Shown here piece after piece: positions 40,293 through 46,665 of a DNA stretch of 54,258 bases. Position 1 is the first letter of the stretch. Every line of letters begins with the position of its first letter. The DNA comes from a virus: positions 1 to 54,258 of IMG/VR virus record IMGVR_UViG_3300034110_001257. One strand, 5' to 3'. Under the pieces are notes generated by a model that saw nothing but the letters and a program-made list of their open reading frames with translations, was not told the origin of the DNA and ran no database searches. The position numbers and the translations under genes were made by a program.

Positions 40293-40620
40293 TCGCAGCC
40301 CGCTGCTTGGCGAGATCGAGAGCACGCTGGAGGTCACCGGCTCTGGCAAGCAAGCGCTCCATCTCGGCCTTGTGCCAGGCAGCTCTGTCCTCAATCGTCC
40401 CGAAACCATTCCCTTTGGGCCACAAAACCACCAAGGGGCCTTCAGGGCCGACATCCAGCGCTTCGATGCCCGCCAGGATCTGGTAGGCAGCCTCCACAGG
40501 AGTGCCCGTCGCTCGAGCCGCAATGGCTTGCAGCGCGATTTCCCGCTCCCGGTCGGAGAGAGGCGGCGGAGCATTGCGGATGGTCGCCTCAGTGAAAGTG
40601 CTGCTCTGTTCGTTGCTCAT
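40105..40620 (-). CDS. Early leftward protein, CII-like position, 3' part doubtful
   Basis: The frame encodes 171 residues. The first about 115 (MSNEQSSTFTEATIRN, PPLSDREREIALQAIAAR, WHKAEMERLLARAGDLQRALDL) look like a genuine helical phage protein. The rest lies opposite the plus-strand gene and has a shadow-like composition (Arg, Ala, Gly, His). It follows the Cro-like gene, where lambda has cII. No HTH is evident. The end may be mis-assigned if a frameshift is present. Confidence 0.55.
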   Translation of the reverse strand: MSNEQSSTFTEATIRNAPPPLSDREREIALQAIAARATGTPVEAAYQILAGIEALDVGPEGPLVVLWPKGNGFGTIEDRAAWHKAEMERLLARAGDLQRALDLAKQRAAITRSGCAPEDPDGLAGLPDHPAAQECSAHQRIRAGEPSAQGEADPAARHLSAGEPLQGASDE

Positions 40621-40664
40621 CCCCCGCTCCTACTGGTTACATTCACAGGTGTTTTGGTCATCTA

Positions 40665-40937
40665 CTAGCGATTGGCCACCCGATGCACAATTTGGTTCGC
40701 TCTAAGGCCTATCGTTGACAGCTCTGGCCAAATGGCCTGCCAGTCATCTGGCCGAAGCGATTGGCGGGTAATCAGCCCCTGGGTTTCCCGCTCAAGATTT
40801 GCCGCGACCATCGCCGAGGCCTGCTTGTTGCCGTAAGCAATCTGCTTCAGGTAGCCACGAGTGGTGCCGGTCCGCGCAATGGCTTCATCCGAAGCGGACC
40901 TGACCCAATCCAGCATTTGGGTGTTCTTGATTCGCAT
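40665..40937 (-). CDS. Cro-like YdaS-type repressor
   Basis: The 90-residue product starts MRIKNTQMLDWVRSAS and contains the HTH-like DEAIARTGTTRGYLKQIAYGNKQASAMVAANLER in outline, then GLITRQSLRPDDW. That last block is typical of YdaS/Cro-type regulators (recognition helix, then 'xxLRPDxW'). AGGAG lies seven bases before the ATG. It is divergent from the CI-like gene with operators between, the classic immunity switch. Confidence 0.85.
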   Translation of the reverse strand: MRIKNTQMLDWVRSASDEAIARTGTTRGYLKQIAYGNKQASAMVAANLERETQGLITRQSLRPDDWQAIWPELSTIGLRANQIVHRVANR

Positions 40938-40962
40938 CACGAATCTCCTATGTGACGAACCA

Positions 40963-40991
40963 ATTCTTACCCACGGGTAAGCATTAAGCAA
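40963..40991 (-). promoter_or_regulatory. Leftward early promoter (pR-like)
   Basis: Read leftward, TTGCTT (-35) is followed after 17 bases by AAGAAT (-10, extended TAAGAAT). The palindrome TTACCCGTGGGTAA lies between the boxes and partly over the -10, so a bound repressor would block it. It would drive the cro-like gene and the replication operon. Confidence 0.6.
40967..40980. promoter_or_regulatory. Repressor operator O1
   Basis: TTACCC-AC-GGGTAA is a perfect dyad with 6-base arms in the cI-cro interval. It overlaps the leftward promoter. Confidence 0.75.
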
Positions 40992-41004
40992 TACCCGCAG
41001 GCCA
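40991..41004. promoter_or_regulatory. Weak operator half-site O2
   Basis: ATACCCGCAGGCCA matches the TACCC...GG core of the other sites on one side only, lying between the two better operators. Confidence 0.35.
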
Positions 41005-41005
41005 T

Positions 41006-41019
41006 TTACCTATGAGTAA
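41006..41019. promoter_or_regulatory. Repressor operator O3
   Basis: TTACCTATGAGTAA is an imperfect dyad of the same TTAC...GTAA type, 22 bases before the cI start codon. It is well placed for autoregulation. Confidence 0.65.
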
Positions 41020-41040
41020 CGGAAAAGCATATTTGCTCGT

Positions 41041-41781
41041 ATGGATATGAACTTGATCAGAAAAGCGAACCTTCACCTGCTAATCGACCGCGAATACGGG
41101 ATTGGAAAGCATGGAGCGAAGGCTGAGTTCGCGCGCCGCCTAGAAAAGCAGCCCGATTACATTTCGCGCTGCCTTTATCCGCCAGGGAAGAAGGGCGGCA
41201 AGAATATTGGCGAAGATTTCGCGCGTGAGATCGAGCGAGAGTACCGGCTCCCTATCTACGCTATGGATCGCCCGCGCTTGGGGGCAGACAGTTCTGAGAC
41301 GATCAACGTTGATGGGCTCCCTGAGCCCTTGGCTCAGAAAATCAGGAGCTATAGGCCGCTCGTAGAGGTCCCACGCTACGAAATTGAGGGCTCCATGGGT
41401 CCGGGCACGGAGCCACCCGAAATGAACATGGTCATTGAGCATATGAGCCTGGATGCGAACTGGGTGCGCCAGAACCTGACCTACACCAAGCCGGAGAACC
41501 TGAAACTGATTTCGGGCCGTGGCGACAGCATGGCGCCGACGATCCGCAGCGGGGACGCAGTGCTGGTGGACGCCGGAGTCACCTCGGTCGAGGACGACGC
41601 GATCTACTTCTTCCTCATGCGCGGGAAGCTCCAGATCAAGCGAATTCAGCGCGACCTAGATGGCCTGAGGATCATCTCGGACAACACGCAGTATCCAGCG
41701 ATTGAGGTGCCGGGCGAGCGCGAGGATGACATCAAGATCCTGGCCCAGATCATCTACTGGTGGACCGGTCGGAGCTTCTAG
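41041..41781 (+). CDS. CI-like repressor with S24 self-cleavage domain
   Basis: The 246-residue protein has an N-terminal DNA-binding part (HGAKAEFARRLEKQPDYISRCL in outline) and a C-terminal LexA/CI peptidase domain with Ser163 (GRGDSMAPTIRSGD) and Lys200 (LQIKRIQ). The cleavage position is probably Met119-Gly120 in EGSMGPG rather than the usual Ala-Gly. There is no good ribosome binding site before the ATG (an alternative ATG lies two codons later), recalling the weakly translated cI of lambda. It should keep both early promoters off and be inactivated by RecA after DNA damage. Confidence 0.9.
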   Translation: MDMNLIRKANLHLLIDREYGIGKHGAKAEFARRLEKQPDYISRCLYPPGKKGGKNIGEDFAREIEREYRLPIYAMDRPRLGADSSETINVDGLPEPLAQKIRSYRPLVEVPRYEIEGSMGPGTEPPEMNMVIEHMSLDANWVRQNLTYTKPENLKLISGRGDSMAPTIRSGDAVLVDAGVTSVEDDAIYFFLMRGKLQIKRIQRDLDGLRIISDNTQYPAIEVPGEREDDIKILAQIIYWWTGRSF

Positions 41782-41783
41782 TC

Positions 41784-42035
41784 ATGCCACTAACCAAGCC
41801 CAACCAAGAGCTCCGCCGCGACCTCCAGGGCCTGGCCAGCGATCTCAAATGGTCGGCGGTCGAGCTGTTGCGGATTGCCGAGCGACTGAGCCAGGCCGGA
41901 AACGAGCATGACGCCCAGGCGGTGATCAGGATCTGCCAGGTAATGCAGGCTGGGGAGGATCGGTTGGCTGGGTATGGGGATGAGGTGAAGGCGGGGACGA
42001 TTGTGCGGATGAAGCCTCATAACGAGGATCAATGA
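41784..42035 (+). CDS. Small helical protein after cI
   Basis: The 83-residue product (MPLTKPNQELRRDLQGLASD..., AQAVIRICQVMQAGEDRLAGYG) is probably all helical. It starts two bases after the cI stop and would be expressed in the lysogen. No family recognised. Confidence 0.6.
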   Translation: MPLTKPNQELRRDLQGLASDLKWSAVELLRIAERLSQAGNEHDAQAVIRICQVMQAGEDRLAGYGDEVKAGTIVRMKPHNEDQ

Positions 42036-42050
42036 ACTAACGATCCTCGT
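42022..42050. terminator. Hairpin between cI operon and Rex-like pair
   Basis: ACGAGGATC and GATCCTCGT form a perfect 9-bp stem around an 11-nt loop. No T-tract follows, so it may attenuate rather than end transcription from cI into the next genes. Confidence 0.4.
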
Positions 42051-42128
42051 AATTAGATACGAGCTTGATGTTAAAAATTACAAAGTAGGCGATGACCTGG
42101 CCAACACCATCGATTTAGGATTTACAAA

Positions 42129-43121
42129 ATGCACCGGAATGCAACCTTTTACGACCTAAAAATTAGCGCGTACGGAGTATCTCGAGCAGAAGGGAACTTA
42201 GCTCATTTTGCTACCACTCCAAAAACAATGCTAGCTATAGCACTACAAATAAAACAATTGTTCGATACGGGAGATCGCCTACTTCAAAAGGGACGCGTCT
42301 CCACCTCTCCCAAATATTTCCTCTCGGACATCAACATTACAGAGGAGCGATTGATATTACTAGTTAATATCAGCGACCCCTCTGCTCCAGATGCAGTGTC
42401 ATCCGACCCAGAAAGCAAAAGCCGCGTAGTACATGCCAAGCCGCCCGGCCATGGCGGGGAACATTCGGCGCACGTTGTTATCAATCTTAACCCAGAGAAG
42501 GGTGACAACTATTACCTTTGTGTAGTAGAGGCAGTTTACGGATCAGGATTACATTTAACTAGCATTATAAAATTCTTAAAGCACGTCATACGGAAGTGCA
42601 AAAGTGAGTTCCCGAAGGAATATCTAATCCCTAACAACAATGGCGCCAGAGACTCCAAAGGGAGACCTCTCATGGTTCATTTACTGCATGAACTAGAGCT
42701 ACAGGGCCATCCATCTGACGACTTCCAAAAAGACTTAGAGGGCGGCACCCTTGCTGCCATCCAATTGTTGAATTTCTCAAAAGAAGGCGCTATTTGGGAC
42801 GAGCAAGGAGGTATAATCGAGAGACAGCGCACTGTCGACTTAAGGCCGAAGTCCGAGATGATAGGATCGTTAGGCTCTGCAATCCGAAAGTTACGGGCTA
42901 ATGTTACCCGAGCCGATGAAGAGTACAAGCACATCAGAATAAGATTTAAAACAGAGGCCGGCGTTGACAAAGATGCCACGATATCAACAACCACCGGAAA
43001 CTTGGTGGCGAGCGAGAAATATGTGAAGCGACACCCGATCGAAGCACCGTTGGTCAACACTAGTAGCTTTGAAAGCATCAACTCGCTTATAATCAGGGAA
43101 GTTATCACGCTTATGGAGTAA
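42129..43121 (+). CDS. Soluble protein of a two-gene module next to cI (RexA-like position)
   Basis: The 330-residue product (MHRNATFYDLKISAYGVSRA...) is predicted soluble, with alternating beta and helical segments (NITEERLILLVNISDPS, HVVINLNPEKGDNYYLCVVEAVYGSGLH in outline) and a C-terminal helix ending LIIREVITLME. I recognise no domain. AGGA precedes the ATG. It is followed after three bases by a multi-pass membrane protein, both AT-richer than the phage core and both expressed in the direction of cI. This copies lambda cI-rexA-rexB. An abortive-infection or exclusion sensor role is inference from this layout. Confidence 0.7.
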   Translation: MHRNATFYDLKISAYGVSRAEGNLAHFATTPKTMLAIALQIKQLFDTGDRLLQKGRVSTSPKYFLSDINITEERLILLVNISDPSAPDAVSSDPESKSRVVHAKPPGHGGEHSAHVVINLNPEKGDNYYLCVVEAVYGSGLHLTSIIKFLKHVIRKCKSEFPKEYLIPNNNGARDSKGRPLMVHLLHELELQGHPSDDFQKDLEGGTLAAIQLLNFSKEGAIWDEQGGIIERQRTVDLRPKSEMIGSLGSAIRKLRANVTRADEEYKHIRIRFKTEAGVDKDATISTTTGNLVASEKYVKRHPIEAPLVNTSSFESINSLIIREVITLME

Positions 43122-43124
43122 GCG

Positions 43125-43691
43125 ATGTTACTAGGACAATTGCTAAGACCATTTGGCTACCTTTCCATACAGCATCCTTACAAGTGGGTGGTGGACTGGT
43201 TATACCCGTCAACTTTGGCAATGGCACTTACGATCACCCTATTCCTATTAGACAGTGAAGCAAGCTACTATGCACCTGGAAACCTAATTTCCCTGATATT
43301 ATCATTTGTTCAGTCTCTCCCGGGATTCTACATTGCTGCATTAGCGGCTATTGCCACATTCGGCCGCTCTGACATCGACAATATAATCCCCGAGCCAACT
43401 CCAAAGGTGATTATAAGATTTAGAGGTTCCACGAACATTGTCGACCTCACTCGCCGAAAGTTTCTGGCTATGCTTTTTGCATTTTTGACTGCGCAGAGCA
43501 TCTTGGTGGTAATATTTTCAATTGCCATGATGACTTTCGGAAAGTCGATTTTCGACTCAACAATTGCAGGTCTCGCTTCTGGTGTTGTCTTCAGTTTCGT
43601 CATCTTGCTTTCATACTTTATCGCCTTCTTTCAGATGATAATAGCCACTTTTTGGGGCCTTTATTATTTAGGATACAAACTGATGGAATAA
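43125..43691 (+). CDS. Multi-pass membrane protein of the same module (RexB-like position)
   Basis: The 188-residue product has about four membrane segments: WLYPSTLAMALTITLFLL, LISLILSFVQSLPGFYIAAL, FLAMLFAFLTAQSILVVIFSI and a long FSFVILLSYFIAFFQMIIATF-like C-terminal one. Between the second and third is a soluble loop (FGRSDIDNIIPEPTPKVIIRF) that may face the cytoplasm and contact the partner. RexB of lambda (144 residues) also has four segments, but no sequence identity is evident to me. Terminators follow at 43776 and 43863. Confidence 0.7.
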   Translation: MLLGQLLRPFGYLSIQHPYKWVVDWLYPSTLAMALTITLFLLDSEASYYAPGNLISLILSFVQSLPGFYIAALAAIATFGRSDIDNIIPEPTPKVIIRFRGSTNIVDLTRRKFLAMLFAFLTAQSILVVIFSIAMMTFGKSIFDSTIAGLASGVVFSFVILLSYFIAFFQMIIATFWGLYYLGYKLME

Positions 43692-43775
43692 TGATGCAGA
43701 GTCTTGCCCACATGATCGCCACTCGACAGTCCACACCATTTTATGATTGCTGGAGGGGCGGCGCAGGTCGCATAG

Positions 43776-43797
43776 AGCCCGCTTCGGCGGGCTTTTT
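43776..43797 (+). terminator. Intrinsic terminator of the cI-rex-like operon
   Basis: AGCCCGC-TTCG-GCGGGCT followed by TTTT closes the rightward immunity operon. Confidence 0.85.
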
Positions 43798-43862
43798 CAT
43801 GTCTTCACGCTATTTTCACGCCCTACCCTGCACAGTAAAGGCTCATCCGATTTCCCTACGTT

Positions 43863-43891
43863 AGCCCGCCCTCCCCGGCGGGCTTTTCTTT
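43863..43891 (+). terminator. Second intrinsic terminator
   Basis: AGCCCGCC-CTCCCC-GGCGGGCT followed by TTTCTTT. With the previous one it forms a double terminator that isolates the DUF1654 gene from the immunity operon. Confidence 0.85.
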
Positions 43892-43956
43892 GCCTGCGCG
43901 CCAAAAGAGCACAAATGTGCTCTATACAGTATCGCGAGCTACCTCCAGATAAATTA

Positions 43957-43972
43957 CTGTTCATCCATACAG
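43957..43972. promoter_or_regulatory. LexA (SOS) box upstream of DUF1654 gene
   Basis: CTGTTCATCCATACAG fits CTGT-N8-ACAG, 18 bases before the start codon of the DUF1654 gene. A second half-site-like CTATACAG lies at about 43922. Confidence 0.65.
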
Positions 43973-43990
43973 AAAGCGGAGCGCTACGCC

Positions 43991-44248
43991 ATGGCCAAGC
44001 AGCAATCGAAATCTAAAGCCCCTACCCCGCCTACGCCCTACGAGATGATGGGTGCTCGCATCCAGAGAATCATCAATTCGCCGACAGCGCAGAAAGCCAG
44101 GTCGGCAGTGATCGAGAAAGCGCATAGCGAAGCCCAGGAAGACTGGGAGCGCTTCTTGGGTGAGGTGGCGGAAAACGACAACGTCACGCTCGACTACCGA
44201 GAGGGCGGATCGGTAAAGCTGACCTGGACTGTGCCCGCCGAAGACTGA
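43991..44248 (+). CDS. DUF1654 protein under SOS control
   Basis: The 85-residue product (MAKQQSKSKAPTPPTPYEMM, ARIQRIINSPTAQKARSAVIEKA, ERFLGEVAENDNVTLDY, VKLTWTVPAED) matches the DUF1654 family, common in Pseudomonas and its phages. A LexA box directly upstream, double terminators before and a terminator after make it an autonomous SOS-induced unit. The role is unknown; its conserved place beside the immunity region suggests a part in induction or DNA metabolism. Confidence 0.85.
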   Translation: MAKQQSKSKAPTPPTPYEMMGARIQRIINSPTAQKARSAVIEKAHSEAQEDWERFLGEVAENDNVTLDYREGGSVKLTWTVPAED

Positions 44249-44266
44249 TTTCAGATTCCCTCCATT

Positions 44267-44288
44267 GCCCGCCTTGTGCGGGCTTTTT
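44267..44288 (+). terminator. Intrinsic terminator after DUF1654 gene
   Basis: GCCCGC-CTTGT-GCGGGC followed by TTTTT. Confidence 0.85.
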
Positions 44289-44307
44289 AGTGCCCACGAC
44301 CACACAA

Positions 44308-44321
44308 TTACCTTTAGGTAT
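44308..44321. promoter_or_regulatory. Repressor operator in second control region
   Basis: TTACCTTTAGGTAT is a dyad of the same TTACC...GGTA type as the cI-cro operators. It lies just before the -35 box of a rightward promoter. Confidence 0.65.
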
Positions 44322-44350
44322 TGACTACATATATTACCCACAGGTATCTT
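44321..44350 (+). promoter_or_regulatory. Rightward early promoter (pL-like) with operator
   Basis: TTGACT (-35) and TATCTT (-10) are 18 bases apart. The operator TTACCCACAGGTAT (44334-44347) covers spacer and -10, so the CI-like or Cro-like protein should shut it off. It would drive the rightward accessory arm, the counterpart of lambda pL. Confidence 0.7.
44334..44347. promoter_or_regulatory. Repressor operator overlapping pL-like promoter
   Basis: TTACCCACAGGTAT differs from the cI-cro operator O1 (TTACCCACGGGTAA) at two positions only. Confidence 0.7.
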
Positions 44351-44568
44351 TTGTCTATCGAGGCGCTACAGCTCCTCGGGAGGTCTCAAGGCCGCCGCTC
44401 TTTACACAACCAGACGTGACCACCTCGACGCACCCAGGCCATCACCTGGGTCGGGACAAGCTAAGTCGTCGACCACGCAGCCTCTGGATAGCTGCCGGAC
44501 TCCCTCATGGGTGGACGCCAATCCATGCGAGCCACCTGATGCGTAGCCAGTAGCTGCAGCAGGCAGAG

Positions 44569-44739
44569 GTGGGGAAACCCGGCGACGAGCATGGTGCGGA
44601 TCAAAAACCACAGGAGGAAACAGCCAATGAAGTAGCAAGCCCAGCCGGAACGCGGACCGGCAACCCACGACGGACTGCCCCACTCAACGGGCCGCAGAGC
44701 TGCAGTCGGCAGTCGTGTAGCGAATACCTGACCCCATGA
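44569..44739 (+). CDS. Possible small protein in the pL leader
   Basis: Between the pL-like promoter and the next clear gene there are about 450 bases. A GTG-started frame of 56 residues (MGKPGDEHGADQKPQEETAN, GTRTGNPRRTAPLNGPQSCS, ending RQSCSEYLTP) has a protein-like composition. It lacks a strong ribosome binding site. The same stretch contains AGGAGG followed by ATG AAG TAG in another frame. The region may otherwise be an untranslated leader carrying antitermination signals. Confidence 0.3.
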   Translation: MGKPGDEHGADQKPQEETANEVASPAGTRTGNPRRTAPLNGPQSCSRQSCSEYLTP

Positions 44740-44804
44740 CCACCCCGCCAACGCCGATCGACGCGAGGTGATAGGGAAGCTCAAGGCCAACCGAATTAAG
44801 AGCA

Positions 44805-45158
44805 ATGCCGTCGGCGGCTGAACTCGAACGATCACTGCTAATGCAATACCCCGGCCTGACGCCAGTAGCGAGGCCGGGATTTCACCAGGTGCCATTCCGT
44901 GAGTGGCATCTGGGAAATCAACGGGAGGAATTCACGATTTTCAACATGGCAATCATGGCGGCTGATGAATGCCGCGAAGACGCTCAAGACCGCGCCTGGA
45001 ACCGCTGGATCGCAAAGGCTCGCCAGAGCCTCGGCCGCTACATCGTAGATGACCAGGGTGAAACTGAAGAATGGCTGCACGACTTGTACTGTGATGGCTG
45101 CGAGCCTTCTGAAGCTGTCACCGAAGTGCAGTGCCAGCTAGGTCTCATTGAGGCTTGA
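44805..45158 (+). CDS. Hypothetical phage protein, first clear gene of the rightward arm
   Basis: The 117-residue product contains PGFHQVPFREWHLGNQREEFTIFNMAIMAADECREDAQDRAWN in outline, a pattern I associate with small early proteins of Pseudomonas phages. The C-terminal part (DDQGETEEWLHDLYCDGCEP) is acidic. Start at 44805 is tentative; MQYPGLTP at 44841 is the alternative. No function recognised. Confidence 0.65.
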   Translation: MPSAAELERSLLMQYPGLTPVARPGFHQVPFREWHLGNQREEFTIFNMAIMAADECREDAQDRAWNRWIAKARQSLGRYIVDDQGETEEWLHDLYCDGCEPSEAVTEVQCQLGLIEA

Positions 45159-45166
45159 AGATTTCA

Positions 45167-45196
45167 CTGTCTGGCCTTGGCGACATGGCCAGACAG
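45167..45196. terminator. Hairpin between convergent phage gene and galU
   Basis: CTGTCTGGCC and GGCCAGACAG form a perfect 10-bp stem with a 10-nt loop just after both stops. There is no T-tract, but position suggests it ends both transcripts or stabilises their ends. Confidence 0.55.
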
Positions 45197-45218
45197 GAAA
45201 TCAAATGTAATGCGGCGA

Positions 45219-46055
45219 TTAGGCGATCCCGCGTTTATAGAAAGTCTCGAAACAGAAGTTAGTCGCATCGATGTAGCCTTCGGCACCACCGCAGTCGAAA
45301 CGCTTGCCTTTAAACTTATAGGCAATCACGCAGCCATCTTTGGCCTGCTGCAGCAGGGCATCGGTGATCTGGATTTCACCGCCTTTGCCTGGTTTGGTAT
45401 TGGCGATGATGTCGAAGATATCCGGGGTCAGGATGTAACGGCCAATGATCGCCAGGTTCGAAGGCGCGTCTTCCGGGGCCGGTTTTTCGATCATGTTGGT
45501 CACACGGAAGATGTCGTCGCGGATCATCTCACCGGCGATCACACCATACTTGTTGGTTTCCTGCGGGTCGACTTCCTGGATGGCGACGATCGAGCAGCGG
45601 TACTGTTTGTACAGCTTGACCATCTGCGTCAGCACGCCGTCTCCTTCAGGGTTGACACACAGGTCGTCCGCCAGCACCACCGCGAACGGCTCGTCGCCGA
45701 TCAGTGGGCGGCCAGTGAGGATGGCGTGGCCGAGGCCTTTCATTTCTGTCTGGCGCGTATACGAGAACGAGCACTCGTCGAGCAGACGACGAATACCGAC
45801 CAGGTATTTTTCCTTGTCGGTACCCTTGATCTGGTTTTCCAGCTCGTAGCTGATGTCGAAGTGGTCTTCCAGGGCGCGCTTGCCGCGCCCAGTCACGATG
45901 GATATCTCGTTCAGACCGGCATCCAGCGCCTCTTCAACGCCATATTGGATCAACGGTTTGTTGACCACCGGCAGCATTTCCTTGGGCATGGCTTTGGTAG
46001 CAGGCAGGAAGCGGGTGCCGTAACCAGCTGCCGGGAACAAGCATTTCTTAATCAT
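45219..46055 (-). CDS. galU: UTP-glucose-1-phosphate uridylyltransferase
   Basis: The enzyme makes UDP-glucose from UTP and glucose-1-phosphate, the precursor for LPS core, exopolysaccharides and trehalose. The 278-residue frame is intact and full length for the bacterial family: FPAAGYGTRFLPATKAMPKE (nucleotide-binding loop), VVNKPLIQYGVEEA, VLADDL (metal Asp), GEIQITDAL and RFDCGGAEGY. AAGGA lies six bases before MIKKCLFP. It runs against flanking phage genes and is bracketed by hairpins, so it appears to be a captured host gene. Normal chromosomal galU neighbours are not seen. Confidence 0.93.
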   Translation of the reverse strand: MIKKCLFPAAGYGTRFLPATKAMPKEMLPVVNKPLIQYGVEEALDAGLNEISIVTGRGKRALEDHFDISYELENQIKGTDKEKYLVGIRRLLDECSFSYTRQTEMKGLGHAILTGRPLIGDEPFAVVLADDLCVNPEGDGVLTQMVKLYKQYRCSIVAIQEVDPQETNKYGVIAGEMIRDDIFRVTNMIEKPAPEDAPSNLAIIGRYILTPDIFDIIANTKPGKGGEIQITDALLQQAKDGCVIAYKFKGKRFDCGGAEGYIDATNFCFETFYKRGIA

Positions 46056-46172
46056 CGGTAGTCCTTGAGATAAAAATTCCGTAGCCCGACAGTTTAAACA
46101 ATCGAGCGTGGACCAACAATTCAGCTCATTCCTAACACCTTGAAATATCCCCACTTCTTTACCCCTTAAATA

Positions 46173-46248
46173 GACTGCATCGGTCGTGACGTTCGCCCTT
46201 CCCTGGTCCGGAAGGTATGCGGCAGCGAGCGTCACGACCAATGCAGTC
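46173..46248. repeat. Long inverted repeat upstream of LuxR-type gene and galU
   Basis: Arms 46173-46196 and 46225-46248 are 24 bases each and match at 22 positions. The 28-base centre holds a further small dyad (CCTTCC / GGAAGG). It lies between the divergent galU and HTH genes. It could be a strong hairpin in RNA or a dyad bound by the neighbouring regulator. No T-tract follows. Confidence 0.8.
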
Positions 46249-46263
46249 CGCCGAGGACACTTC

Positions 46264-46647
46264 ATGGAAACGATCACTCGCGGCTCATGGATTGGCCAGC
46301 TCGGAAAGGCGCTGGCTCCCCGTGAACTCGAAGCACTGCTGTGGGTGGCTCAAGGCCTCACTACCAAAGAAATCGCCCGCCAGATGGCGGTCAGTCCGGG
46401 CACCGTGGCCAACCGCATAGAAGCCGTGCTGTTCAAACTGGAAGCCGGCCGCCGCATCGAAGCGGTCACCAAGGCCATGCGCCAACAGATCATCAGCCCG
46501 CTCTGCATGATGCTCGCCAGCCTCATCGCCATACACGCAGTGATAGACGACAGCGACCCGATGCGCCGCGACCGCCGCGCTCCGGAGCGCCGCACCGCCC
46601 AAGTTCGAATCGTTCGCAAGGCCGAGGCCTTCGAGCTCCACGCCTAA
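46264..46647 (+). CDS. LuxR-type HTH protein
   Basis: The 127-residue product has a GerE/LuxR HTH at residues about 17-75 (LAPRELEALLWVAQGLTTKEIARQ in outline, VSPGTVANRIEAVLFKL). A hydrophobic segment (IISPLCMMLASLIAIHAVI) and a basic tail follow. No receiver or ligand domain is present, so the HTH is at the N-terminus, the reverse of usual LuxR proteins. GAGG lies upstream of the ATG. It is the first gene rightward of galU and may bind the adjacent inverted repeat (inference). Confidence 0.75.
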   Translation: METITRGSWIGQLGKALAPRELEALLWVAQGLTTKEIARQMAVSPGTVANRIEAVLFKLEAGRRIEAVTKAMRQQIISPLCMMLASLIAIHAVIDDSDPMRRDRRAPERRTAQVRIVRKAEAFELHA

Positions 46648-46665
46648 ACCTACCGAGAACCGCCC

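Noticed and set aside
44290-44553. Plus-strand frame starting in the second operator region
   Set aside because: Its first codons lie upstream of the proposed pL-like promoter and through the operators. Composition is not protein-like and no ribosome binding site is seen.
45219-46055. galU as proof of the prophage's right boundary
   Set aside because: Genes on both sides (44805-45158 and 46264-48660) are phage-type early-arm genes in the same direction, and the usual chromosomal neighbours are missing. A boundary at galU is therefore less likely than galU as cargo.
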